Source: an uncultured Paracoccaceae bacterium
Lineage (GTDB): Bacteria; Pseudomonadota; Alphaproteobacteria; Rhodobacterales; Rhodobacteraceae
Reading direction: 5' to 3'
Assembly (NCBI GenBank): GCA_947489705.1
Contig: CANLEQ010000016.1
Location: 1-64,000 of the forward strand
DNA length: 64,000 nucleotides
Part shown: positions 1-8,318 of the stretch, piece by piece
Numbering within the stretch: the first letter of the stretch is position 1
Layout of the letters: every line of letters begins with the position of its first letter
Notes under the pieces: model-generated
Database searches by the model: none
What the model was told of the DNA's origin: nothing
The model's input: the letters and a program-made list of their open reading frames with translations, nothing else
Translations under genes and position numbers: made by a program

Positions 1-371
1 GATTGAGTTCCGCGACGGGCTCCGCCAACTTCAACCGGCCGCCTGATCAAGCGTCACCAACTTTTGCCCATATCTCAGAAAAAAACGCAGAAGATAAGGA
101 GACGCCACCACCCTTCCCAGCGTCAGGCGCCATCAGATACAGCCCGTACTGGTACGAGATCGCTGTGAAGTACCTGCCAGCCGGATCGAAGAGACCGTGC
201 ACGACGTTGGTCGCAGACAGGTTTAGGGCCAACTTGAGGGAGTATAGCGTCCCGTTGAACCATCAATCTCTGCCTGCGAGGTGGATCAAGTTCTGCCAGA
301 ACGCGAATCCCGCGTTCTAGCATCAAGGCGGGAGTTGGACCCCGCACCATGACAGCTAGAGGCAATGAGAC
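1..371. other. left flank without a confident gene
   Basis: Both strands have open frames here but none has a convincing start, ribosome site and family likeness. A minus-strand stretch read leftward from about 240 to 47 has protein-like composition (a segment reading VVHGLFDPAGRYF). It follows a stop codon and could be the tail of a decayed gene. I see no promoter or repeat I would defend. Confidence 0.4.
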
Positions 372-575
372 ATGTCTATCTACAGTGACCATCAGGCCCA
401 CTATGAGAAGGCGTCTCGGCACGCCGCCCTGTACGATAAGCGTCGCGAGACTGGTAAGGGCGGTGGCCACGGCCTTGCGCTCCTAGGCGGCGCGGCTGTC
501 TTTGTCGCGCTCTATGTGCTGGTCCACGTCCTGAGCGTGGCAAGCTCTTGGATCGTTTCGCTATGGCCCTTCTGA
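372..575 (+). CDS. small single-span membrane protein
   Basis: A 67-residue protein. The N-terminal half is charged (residues 1-30, rich in His, Lys and Arg). A hydrophobic segment follows at about residues 34-62 and can span the membrane once. An AGAGG stretch lies about 9 bases before the ATG and can serve as ribosome binding site. I do not recognise a family. It stands alone and points away from the defence operon that follows on the other strand. The composition contrast between the two halves and the ribosome site are the only evidence that it is a real gene. Confidence 0.45.
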   Translation: MSIYSDHQAHYEKASRHAALYDKRRETGKGGGHGLALLGGAAVFVALYVLVHVLSVASSWIVSLWPF

Positions 576-741
576 TCCCAAGACATCGACACCTAACCGC
601 ACTCGGACCCTATGATTTCCATTCTTTTGTTCGTCGTCGCAGGCAGTGGAGGCTTGTCGGCCGAGTTTGCGACTGAGACCGCTTGCCAGTCCGCGGTACT
701 GTACCCTCAGGTCTGGAAATTTGCGTGAGACGCGGGGCGTG

Positions 742-773
742 AGCTCGTGCTGGGGCGCGCCCCAGCACGAGCT
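742..773. repeat. 32-bp perfect palindrome
   Basis: Two 16-base arms, AGCTCGTGCTGGGGCG and its exact reverse complement, meet without a spacer. The bases just outside do not pair. No T-run follows on either strand, so it is not a typical intrinsic terminator. It lies 18 bases before the first ATG of a short HTH peptide and about 300 bases beyond the end of the Qat operon. It could be a recombination or operator site. Confidence 0.7.
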
Positions 774-790
774 GCCCATTCTGGTATTCC

Positions 791-943
791 ATGGAGTTGC
801 AACACAACCATGGAGAAGAGCGAATGTGTCCTATCCAACAGCAGCGCGACGAGGTGCGTCGTCTACGGGACGAAGAAGGCCGGCGGACCGCAGAAATCGC
901 CCGCTTATTCGATGTCAGCCCAAATACTGTTCGCCGGGCTTGA
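791..943 (+). CDS. short helix-turn-helix peptide, possible resolvase remnant
   Basis: A 50-codon frame from ATG 791; an in-frame ATG at 824 would give 39 residues. The C-terminal part reads EVRRLRDEEGRRTAEIARLF followed by DVSPNTVRRA, which has the form of the DNA-binding helix-turn-helix at the end of serine recombinases and related HTH_7/HTH_23 proteins. No catalytic domain precedes it, so it is either a stand-alone mini-regulator or the surviving tail of a recombinase. The perfect palindrome at 742-773 immediately upstream is a plausible target. Confidence 0.4.
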   Translation: MELQHNHGEERMCPIQQQRDEVRRLRDEEGRRTAEIARLFDVSPNTVRRA

Positions 944-1057
944 TCGCTCCACAGCGGCCACTAGCTGTCCTACGGGGATGTGGCAGCAAGACATAAGGGA
1001 ACCTCGACCGGCTCGGGGATGTGCGACCTCCGACCGTAGGTTGCCAATTTCGGGGGG

Positions 1058-1801
1058 TCATTCGCTAGAGGCGCTAAACTTGGTGAGCCGGCGGAGATTA
1101 CTAACAAGTTGGCGCTGAACCGTATCGTTAGGCTCTGACCAGATCTGCGACAGCGCTTTTACAGCTTGATCTACATCCCACGGCCATGCTGCTCGACCGT
1201 CGACCTGTGTAAAGGGGCCGTCTGTCTCGGTAAGGACTCTTCCCCGCGGCATCTTCGCCGCCAACGCCCTCCCCTTGTTGCCGGCCAACATGGCTGGGCC
1301 AACGCTGAACCAGCAACCAAGGTCCACTGCGCGCTCAAGCTCGCGCTGCGTTCCCGAAAACCAGTGCAGGATCGCTACACCGGCGCCGGGCTCTTTCGCT
1401 AGCGCATCAAGGACTTGGGTGGCTGCGCGACGGCTGTGGATTGTCATGATGCGGCCCCCCGCGAGGGTGCACAGACTGAGCACGCGGGAGAAGACTTGCT
1501 CTTGATCCGGCCAATATTGTCGGTATTCCAGACCGCCATCCAAACCGATTTCACCCACATACCGCACCTGCGGCAGCAGGCGCTCAAACAGCGGAAGCTC
1601 GCCCTTGCGCTCGTGCGCGATCTGGGGGTGGAGTCCGAGCGCGGTTCTAATCCGCGGCGCATCCTCTGTCAGCGCCGCGGTTCCGGACCAGGCTGATGGC
1701 GTTGTTGTGACAGAGAGAACGAAGAGCTTGCGAACAATACACTCACGCGCTGCGGCGTGCGGGTCTGGATAAAGATCCAGGTGTGCGTGAAAATCTATCA
1801 C
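1058..1801 (-). CDS. qatD: QatD, TatD-family nuclease of Qat defence system
   Basis: A 247-residue metal-dependent hydrolase of the TatD DNase family. Visible metal-site motifs are the N-terminal HAH (residues 5-7), GEIGLD in the middle, TIHSRR, LHWFSG and the late TETDGPF. Together these supply the usual His/Glu/Asp ligands, so the enzyme looks intact. Its ATG overlaps the stop of qatC by four bases, so the two are translationally coupled. In Qat systems TatD acts with the QueC-like protein and the KAP ATPase to block phage; the real target is unknown. It is the last gene of the four-gene operon. Confidence 0.88.
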   Translation of the reverse strand: MIDFHAHLDLYPDPHAAARECIVRKLFVLSVTTTPSAWSGTAALTEDAPRIRTALGLHPQIAHERKGELPLFERLLPQVRYVGEIGLDGGLEYRQYWPDQEQVFSRVLSLCTLAGGRIMTIHSRRAATQVLDALAKEPGAGVAILHWFSGTQRELERAVDLGCWFSVGPAMLAGNKGRALAAKMPRGRVLTETDGPFTQVDGRAAWPWDVDQAVKALSQIWSEPNDTVQRQLVSNLRRLTKFSASSE

Positions 1802-3075
1802 TTGACGTCGTAAGCCTGATGAAGCGCGCGAAGCTCTCCAAGACCGCGCCCAAGCATCCCGACGAGGGCTGAGCGATTAGCGATGAATTGAGATGTCAGC
1901 GCGTGCCCGAGCCACGTCTCGACGCTGTCGGCCCGAGCGGCCGCGAGCGCAATCGCCACCGAGCGGACGTCGTCGAACGCCGAATGCTCCGCATCATTCT
2001 TTCCGATCGGTCCGTAGACGTAGGCGGTCGTATCCTGAGTGGCATCCCACGCGAGGAATGCCGCCCGGCGGACCTGACAAGGAACGCATCGCCCGCATTG
2101 GCGATAATTGAACCGCTGAAATCGACCACAGCTCGTCGAGCGCGCGGCTTCCGCTACGAGTAGTCCTTGGTCGGCGCAATCCCTGAGCATTTCGCCCTTA
2201 GTTTTCGTCGCGTAAGGGTTGGTGATCTTTACCCGGAGTCCAGCCACATCCAGCACGCCCTGCAGGCGAGCTAGGAATTCCGGATGAGCGGTGCGGGTGC
2301 TGAGACTTCCTAGCCGCCCGCCGGTGAGAGGCGGATTGATGGCAATGAAGCCATTCTCGCACACGAAGAGTGGTACATCCGCGCCATCCCGATAAGCTTT
2401 TAGGGCGGTGGCTGCAATCACGCCAAAGGTAATAAAAATGAGCGATCTCGCCCGTTGCGAGGCTTCTTGCACGCCCGGTGTGTTCACGTTGTGGTTCAGC
2501 TGGAGGTGATGGAGACCGCCCCCAATCTTTGAGGCAAAGTCGACCTGCTTATCGGCGTCGCCCCGCACCGTTTGGCTGATCGCGAACGGCTTGCGGCCCG
2601 CGGCGGCTAGATCAATCGCTCCGATCAAGCTGTCGAGTCCGCCGGATAGAAGTGCCACGCAGTTCTCAAGCGGCTGAACCGGCTTGCGGGGCGGCGCGGG
2701 CAGCATCCCGCCCTCGTGAAATCGCAAAATCCAGCGGTCGGTTGTGAGGAACGCCAACGCTTCGGCCAATGCCTGGGCTTGCCCAATCCAGAACGGCGCG
2801 TCCGCTACGGCAATATCGAGCTCGATCTCACGCGTCCACCCGTCCGGGCTCTGGTCGCGCAACGCCGCGAAGTCGGCAGTCACCACGCTCAGCGCGATCG
2901 ACAATAGATCCCAGGCCCGTGGGGCTGGATCGAGACCTCGGCGTTGGATCTCGGCTTTCGCCGCAGCGCCAGCGCTTCCTTCTACCTCTCGCCGCGGCTG
3001 GCCGTAGAGTACGACGCGCATGATATCGTCGCCGCTCGGCAGTTCCGCCCCGTCTGGACCACAGGCCAGCCTCAT
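1798..3075 (-). CDS. qatC: QatC, QueC-like PP-loop protein of Qat defence system
   Basis: A 425-residue protein with a PP-loop nucleotide-binding motif LLSGGLDSLIGA around residue 145, as in QueC (7-cyano-7-deazaguanine synthase). Near residue 340 is a Cys-rich zinc site (CGRFQRFNYRQCGRCVPC). It is much longer than QueC (about 230), with an N-terminal extension typical of the defence-associated form. No other queuosine gene is near. Overlaps qatB and qatD by four bases each. The system needs this gene for defence, and it probably modifies a nucleobase, protein or N-terminus; that activity is inference. Confidence 0.88.
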   Translation of the reverse strand: MRLACGPDGAELPSGDDIMRVVLYGQPRREVEGSAGAAAKAEIQRRGLDPAPRAWDLLSIALSVVTADFAALRDQSPDGWTREIELDIAVADAPFWIGQAQALAEALAFLTTDRWILRFHEGGMLPAPPRKPVQPLENCVALLSGGLDSLIGAIDLAAAGRKPFAISQTVRGDADKQVDFASKIGGGLHHLQLNHNVNTPGVQEASQRARSLIFITFGVIAATALKAYRDGADVPLFVCENGFIAINPPLTGGRLGSLSTRTAHPEFLARLQGVLDVAGLRVKITNPYATKTKGEMLRDCADQGLLVAEAARSTSCGRFQRFNYRQCGRCVPCQVRRAAFLAWDATQDTTAYVYGPIGKNDAEHSAFDDVRSVAIALAAARADSVETWLGHALTSQFIANRSALVGMLGRGLGELRALHQAYDVK

Positions 3076-3914
3076 TCCGCGTATCCTTCAAACACGTCGA
3101 ATGTCTCCCCCAGGGCATCTCTGACAACTTGACTGATGCGGCCGCTAGTAAGGCTGCGTCCGGTGTCGCGCATCTTGCGAAACGCAGCCGCCACGCTCTG
3201 CTTCACGTAGTCCCGCACTTCCTTAAGCCGCGACAGAGCCATCACCGCGCTAGGCGCCCTCTCGACGATCGTCTTGCCGACATCGAGCTCGAAGCGACGG
3301 AAGACGTCAATTGCCGTAAAGCGCTCGATCGCGAAGGAGCGCTGCTCAGGGTCGAGGTTTAGTAGATCCACGTCTGGGAACCGAGTAAGGAGCTCCGTCA
3401 AGGCGTCCCGGATCGCCGCTCGCTCGGCTTCGGCGTCCTGAGTTCCGTCTGCTGGCCGGACTGCCTCCACGACGGCGTCCATTACCTCTTGAACATTTCG
3501 GCCTGCGAGCAGCGCTGGATCGAGCGCGCTGCCTGGCTCGGCCGGCTGCCCCCCGGCAACGCGCGCCAACGCTCCTCCGAGTGCACCCGCGGTCGCCGCC
3601 GTGCCACCGAAGCGCCGAGTCGCTGTTGCAGCTCCGCCGTAGCCGGACCGGATGTAATGGCCAACGCTGCGCCGCATGTCGCGGCTGTCGCCCGATCGGG
3701 CGAACTCGCCTAGCGCACGACGCGCACCGAGAAAGCGGGCAGGCGGCGCGACTGGCGGCGGCGAATATTGAGGGACCGCAGCGCCATCAGCAGCTGGCGG
3801 CTCTCCGCCTTCCGCCTCAACACCTGGCGCATCGCCCGTGGGCGGTGCCGGCGTCCAAGACGGAACCATTGGGACGCCGCTGCCTGGGCCTCTGCTAGAT
3901 TGCGACGTTCCCAT
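3072..3914 (-). CDS. qatB: QatB, Qat defence protein of unknown activity
   Basis: A 280-residue protein beginning MGTSQSSRGPGSGVPMVPSW, the characteristic N-terminus of QatB proteins; I used this to choose the start at 3914 over in-frame codons further upstream. A Pro/Gly/Ala-rich linker follows. The C-terminal half (residues 160-280) is helical and charged, with no known catalytic motif. The start lies 20 bases inside qatA and the stop overlaps qatC by four bases, so all four genes form one unit. The conserved N-terminus has been suspected to be a substrate of QatC; I see nothing here that proves it. Confidence 0.85.
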   Translation of the reverse strand: MGTSQSSRGPGSGVPMVPSWTPAPPTGDAPGVEAEGGEPPAADGAAVPQYSPPPVAPPARFLGARRALGEFARSGDSRDMRRSVGHYIRSGYGGAATATRRFGGTAATAGALGGALARVAGGQPAEPGSALDPALLAGRNVQEVMDAVVEAVRPADGTQDAEAERAAIRDALTELLTRFPDVDLLNLDPEQRSFAIERFTAIDVFRRFELDVGKTIVERAPSAVMALSRLKEVRDYVKQSVAAAFRKMRDTGRSLTSGRISQVVRDALGETFDVFEGYAE

Positions 3915-5763
3915 TTTCCCTCTGCCTCTTGATCGCGATCTTAACCGGCTTCGACACCTTCCCACGATCCCAGATATCAAAGACTCCCTTCGACCAAGGC
4001 TGATCTCCAATCTTCGGCACGATATTTGCCTGGATTTGCGCGGCGGGTCGCTCGCCGAGGAATGCGGCAAGTCTTGCACCCTGCGGTGGGTCGGCGTCTG
4101 CCACGACAAGGCAGGCTTCCAGAACAGCTGGCACGCCCCACTCCTGCTCCTGCCGCGCACGATCCAGCAGCCGATCCATAATCACGGTCGTTTCAGTCCG
4201 AGGCACTCCCAAAAGCCGGTCCTTCAGGCTCGACGCCATCTCCGGATGCTGTAGGAGCGCCGTTAGAAGCTCGGCCGCCTCCGAGGAAAGCCGGTCCTCA
4301 GGCGTGATCAGCGGCGCATGCTCGCGGCTCACATACAGCGCTCCGCGCAGGTCGGTATCGGCGATTGCCGGCGGCAGCGTCAGCCACTCGGCGAAGAATG
4401 GATCGTCGAACGGTGTCGGAAGTGATTGATCTTGGCCCGCGATCGCCTTCTCCTCCCATTCAGCGAGGAAGGTCGGCTTCCCGGTGTCACTGGAGCTTAC
4501 CTGCCCCATCAATTCTGCAAACGCCTTCGGGCTTCCAAGGCGCTCGAACAAGAGAAGCTTGGCTAACACCGCCTCGTCGACGCCGACGCCCTGCGCGTTT
4601 GAGATCGTCATGCGAATTGCGAGCGCATTGAGAAAGCGCTTGATCAGGCGTGGATTGCCCAGGATCCCTGAAGCCGTCGTCATGAGGGGCGCTAAGCGGT
4701 CGGCGGTGTCGAAGCGGCCGACTAGCTCAGCTGGCAAGGGTTGGTGTAGCGACTGCACGAACCCGCGGTCGACGCGCTTGCCCGCCCACGTTTGTCGCAA
4801 TTGGGCGACGACGCCGCTGCGGATCTTCTCCTTTACGTCCTCCGAAAGGTCGCTGTTCTCCACGAACAAGAGCATCATGTAAGCGCGCACTTCCTGGGTG
4901 CCCAAGGGCGGCACGCGAATTGGCACCTGAATAAGTTTGTCAAAGTAGCTAGTGACGAGGAGGTCGTCGGGGACTCCCTCAAAGTGCCGCCGCACGGCAT
5001 GTTTGATCATGTCGTTGTCGGCGGCGATCACGAAGGCAGTGTTCTTTAGGAACAGGAACAGTCGGATCGCCTCGAGCGTCGAAATCGTCGTCTCGGGCAA
5101 GCAGCGATCGAGATCGTCGATCAGCACCACCAGCGTGACACCGAGTTCCTCGAGAGTCTCCTCGAAGTTGTCGCGGAGAGCCTGAATCTCTTTAGGCGGC
5201 GAGGTCTCTTCCTCAGGCTTCAGCAGGCCGCTCGCTGTGTTGGCGACTTCTCCTGCTTTGCCCTTCGCCTCGTCGACCAGCTTGCCGTCGACACCGCCCG
5301 AGATGAAACGCTGACCAAGGCCCCACACGTCGCCGATCAGGCCACCGGGTGGCAGACCTAGCGACATCGCGACCGTTGACCCCGCGACAAGTTTGGCAGC
5401 CCGTAGCCAGTTCACGCGTTTGACCAGCGCTCTGACCTTATCGATCGCCTTGCCACGCGCCTTGGCCTCATGCTCCAGCTTGGTCGCGATAACGTCCATG
5501 AGGGCGGCACGCGCGTCGTCATACCCTTGGTAGAGCCAGGCATTGAATTCAACGAAGACAAACTCCCGTTCATCTTCCTTACGAGGGCGGGTAGCTAGCG
5601 ACGTTTGGGTGAGCTTGATTATCGAGGATTTTCCGATGCCCCAAGCGCCGGACACACCAATAGAGATTGGCCGTCCTCGGGCCTGAACAATGATCTCCGC
5701 CACCGTGTCTGCGACACCTGAGAAGTTCAAGAAGTCGCGTTCAGTCTCATTATCTGGCCACAT
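3895..5763 (-). CDS. qatA: QatA, KAP-family P-loop NTPase of Qat defence system
   Basis: A 622-residue protein from the start MWPDNETERD, which matches where QatA proteins normally begin; an in-frame ATG at 5817 would add 18 residues. Walker A is GAWGIGKSS (residues 39-47). The KAP Walker B, VVLIDDLDRCLP, lies near residue 215. A hydrophobic stretch around residues 112-140 sits between them, as in KAP NTPases, which carry membrane segments in the insert. It is the first gene of the operon and the likely phage sensor or energy module. No clear promoter was identified upstream. Confidence 0.87.
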   Translation of the reverse strand: MWPDNETERDFLNFSGVADTVAEIIVQARGRPISIGVSGAWGIGKSSIIKLTQTSLATRPRKEDEREFVFVEFNAWLYQGYDDARAALMDVIATKLEHEAKARGKAIDKVRALVKRVNWLRAAKLVAGSTVAMSLGLPPGGLIGDVWGLGQRFISGGVDGKLVDEAKGKAGEVANTASGLLKPEEETSPPKEIQALRDNFEETLEELGVTLVVLIDDLDRCLPETTISTLEAIRLFLFLKNTAFVIAADNDMIKHAVRRHFEGVPDDLLVTSYFDKLIQVPIRVPPLGTQEVRAYMMLLFVENSDLSEDVKEKIRSGVVAQLRQTWAGKRVDRGFVQSLHQPLPAELVGRFDTADRLAPLMTTASGILGNPRLIKRFLNALAIRMTISNAQGVGVDEAVLAKLLLFERLGSPKAFAELMGQVSSSDTGKPTFLAEWEEKAIAGQDQSLPTPFDDPFFAEWLTLPPAIADTDLRGALYVSREHAPLITPEDRLSSEAAELLTALLQHPEMASSLKDRLLGVPRTETTVIMDRLLDRARQEQEWGVPAVLEACLVVADADPPQGARLAAFLGERPAAQIQANIVPKIGDQPWSKGVFDIWDRGKVSKPVKIAIKRQRENGNVAI

Positions 5764-5817
5764 CGGCTCTGCTCTATCTCCCGCTCGGATTGCATCGTAT
5801 GGGCACCCAACAAGCAT

Positions 5818-6284
5818 GCCAAAGAGAACAATAACAGAACTGAAGGCAAGCGCTACATGTCCAACGCAGTTTCCATCGCATCGGAGCGGGCGCAGGCCGC
5901 TTTGTCCTCTATGCTAGCCACGCCGGATCAGTGCCGGAATCTTGGGTAAGGAAGCTTGCGTGAGGTACGGCAACCGCCCCTCTCCCCATCCATCGCCGTC
6001 CAGCAGCGATGGATTGCGGACAGTCCGATAAGTTGGCTATATGTGTGCGTTCCGTATGTTAGAAACCCGGAGGGTGCTGCGGCAACGGAGCCATCTGCGA
6101 TAGAAGCTGGTCCAGCGGCCGCCCTATCGTCTGACGCGCCCTGCCGAGCGAAAGGAGCCAGATGGCATTTGACCCAGAATAGAGGCCCGACGTGGGACGC
6201 CCTCGGCGCGATGTGCCGAAGGATAGCGGCGGCCACAAAGCAGTCGAGGCCGATGCAAGTCATTGCGAGCGAAACTCCGGCGCG
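5818..6284. other. gap between qatA and a pseudogene
   Basis: Several overlapping open frames exist on both strands, but none shows a domain, signal peptide or ribosome site. The promoter of qatA should lie in the first 100 bases, reading leftward. The rest looks like decayed DNA upstream of the broken transglutaminase gene. Confidence 0.4.
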
Positions 6285-7145
6285 CAACTGCTGACGGTGT
6301 GCCACAAAACGGTTTATTCGTATCAGACTCCGGTCTCACTCGGTCCGCACCGGCTGATGCTGCGCCCGCGCGAGACGCGGCCTCAGGCTCATTTCACACA
6401 AGATTGATGTCACGCCTGAAGCAGACATCGCATGGTCGCAGGATGTGGCCGGAAATGCCATCGCTTCGGCGACCTTCAACTTTCAGACCGATCGGCTGGC
6501 GATCCAAAGCCGGTCAGTGCTGGAGTTGGGCGCGCCCATGTGGCCGGTCTTCCCGATTTCCGCCAGCGCCGTCGAGTACCCGTTCTTCTATTCCGATGAC
6601 GACTGGACGGACCTTGGCGCGCTCACCCAGCCGCAGCACCAGGACGAGAACGGTCTTTTTCGCGGTGGGTGGAAGGGTTCGTGGCTCAGCGGCCCACGGA
6701 CACGCTGTCCCTTCTCAAGGACATCAGTAACGGGATCTCAGACCAGATTTCTTACCAGTGCCGTGACGAGGAGGGGACGCAGCCCCCGCTGCAGACCCTC
6801 AACCGGAGATCGGGATCGTGCCGCGATCTGGCTAACGTGCTTGTCGAGGCCACAAGAATGCTCGGGCTCGGAGCGCGCATCGTCTCCGGCTATCTGTTCG
6901 ACCCGGAGAACGAACTGACGGGCTCTGCGGGCGCAGGCTCCACCCACGCGTGGGTGGAGATATATCTTCCCGGCGCGGGCTGGATCACATTCGACCCGAC
7001 AAATCGTAGTTTGGGGGCGAAAAACCTCATTCCGGTGGCGGTCGTACGCGACCTCGACCAAGCGGTTCCCGTGGCCGGGAGTTTTGCCGGAATGTCCGAC
7101 GCGCTGATCGGTATGAGCGTTGAAGTTCGCGTCTCGTTCAGGTGA
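6285..7145 (+). pseudogene. frameshifted transglutaminase-family protein
   Basis: Three consecutive reading frames together give one transglutaminase-like protein. The N-terminal part (about 6285-6375) has VYSYQTPVSLGPHRLMLRPR. The middle (about 6380-6655) continues as ADIAWSQDVAGNAIASATFN. The C-terminal part (about 6665-7145) carries the catalytic Cys in RSGSCRDLANVL and the His/Asp region STHAWVEIYLPGAGW...FDPTN. Two frameshifts, near 6380 and 6660, separate them. The last frame alone still encodes the whole catalytic core, so partial activity cannot be excluded, but no start with a ribosome site precedes it. It is unrelated in sequence to the transglutaminase-like gene at 19043-19795. Confidence 0.75.
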
Positions 7146-7331
7146 CGATTCAATCGTCGAGGAGAGCTGTGGGGCAGTAACCACCCTCCCCACGCGCGGA
7201 CCGTCACGGAATTCTGCAAGCGCACCGGACGCCCGGCTGTCGAAACATTGAACCATCAGATGGCCGTCGTGTTCTTCCAGTCATCCACATTGGCACTGCC
7301 GTGCGTATTTCCCGCCTGAACAGGATAAAGA

Positions 7332-8168
7332 ATGCTTCGTATAGCCTCTCTCGCCGCGGCGGCCGCCAGCGTTGCAGTTGCCGGCTATGCCGACCCCGAT
7401 CCGGCCGCGGTCGATCCCGTCTCGGAATCCGTCGGCGAAATGGCAGTGCCGATGGCGGGCGGGGGAATCGATCGGTCGCAAGTGGACAACGCGTTGCGGT
7501 TCGAGCCCATACAGAGCTTCGACGAGATGTTCTTGCGGGACGACGTCGTGTTTCTCATGCGCCATGGCCCCACGGATTGGGATAAACTTGACGTGAAGAA
7601 CGTCGCCCCCACCGATTGTGACAATCAGCGCGTCCTCTCCGAACAAGGACGCGAGCACATGCGGGACCTCGGTGCCCTTCTCGCGTTCAACGACATCAAG
7701 TTCGGCAAAATCTTCGTCAGCGAATGGTGCCGCAATCAGCAGACACTGGAGGAGCTCGAGGCGGGTTACGACGAGGTCAAGCCGGGCATCTGGGGCAACA
7801 TCGAAGTCGAAACGTTGCCAAGCGCCAATCTTCTTCTCTCCCTGCAGGGTGCACCGAATGTTTCCGGCCTGCGGGAGCTCGTGTCGGCATGGGATGGTAG
7901 CGAAGGGGATGGACCCGCGCTGATCATCTCTCACTTCACCAACATTCAGGAACTGACGGACTTCTCGGTCTACGAGGGAGAAGCGCTGGTTCTGGACCCC
8001 GAGCGGGACAATCGCGTCCTGGGCTACCTGCGCCTGAAGACCGCATCCCCCGACGTCGGCCACTTCAGCATCGAAGACCAGACCGCAATCTACAACGATG
8101 ACGGTACGATGAACACAAAGGCGGCTGTGGTGGTGCCGGAATCCGAGCGGCGGAGCACAGAGAACTGA
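7332..8168 (+). CDS. secreted histidine-phosphatase-family protein
   Basis: A 278-residue protein with an N-terminal signal peptide (about residues 1-20). The phosphatase motif is FLMRHGPT, with catalytic Arg77-His78-Gly79. The second conserved histidine is probably ISHFTN near residue 200. The branch resembles periplasmic histidine phosphatases found with copper and envelope genes rather than phosphoglycerate mutase; the substrate is unknown. It points toward the convergent NuoN-like gene, leaving 150 bases between them. There is a poor ribosome site and no visible operator. Confidence 0.75.
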   Translation: MLRIASLAAAAASVAVAGYADPDPAAVDPVSESVGEMAVPMAGGGIDRSQVDNALRFEPIQSFDEMFLRDDVVFLMRHGPTDWDKLDVKNVAPTDCDNQRVLSEQGREHMRDLGALLAFNDIKFGKIFVSEWCRNQQTLEELEAGYDEVKPGIWGNIEVETLPSANLLLSLQGAPNVSGLRELVSAWDGSEGDGPALIISHFTNIQELTDFSVYEGEALVLDPERDNRVLGYLRLKTASPDVGHFSIEDQTAIYNDDGTMNTKAAVVVPESERRSTEN

Positions 8169-8318
8169 TCCTCGGCGTGTGCGCGTCGGCTCGAGCCTTG
8201 GAGCCAGGCTGTACTCTCCGCTCGGTTGCTTAACAGCAATGTTTGGCAGCGCCTCGTTCAGAACCGCGAGAGCGGCCTCATCGAATCCCCTTGTCACGCA
8301 TCGGGCGATCGTCCCCGG

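Noticed and set aside
1058-3075. Queuosine biosynthesis genes
   Set aside because: The QueC-like and TatD-like genes are coupled to a KAP ATPase and QatB, and no queD, queE or queF is near.
3914-4160. Long N-terminal extension of QatB
   Set aside because: The extension is coded within qatA and is Arg/Ser-rich; the family start MGTS lies at 3914.
7281-8297. A 338-codon minus-strand frame over the histidine phosphatase
   Set aside because: It is the antisense of a plus-strand gene with a signal peptide and RHG motif; its own product has no domain.
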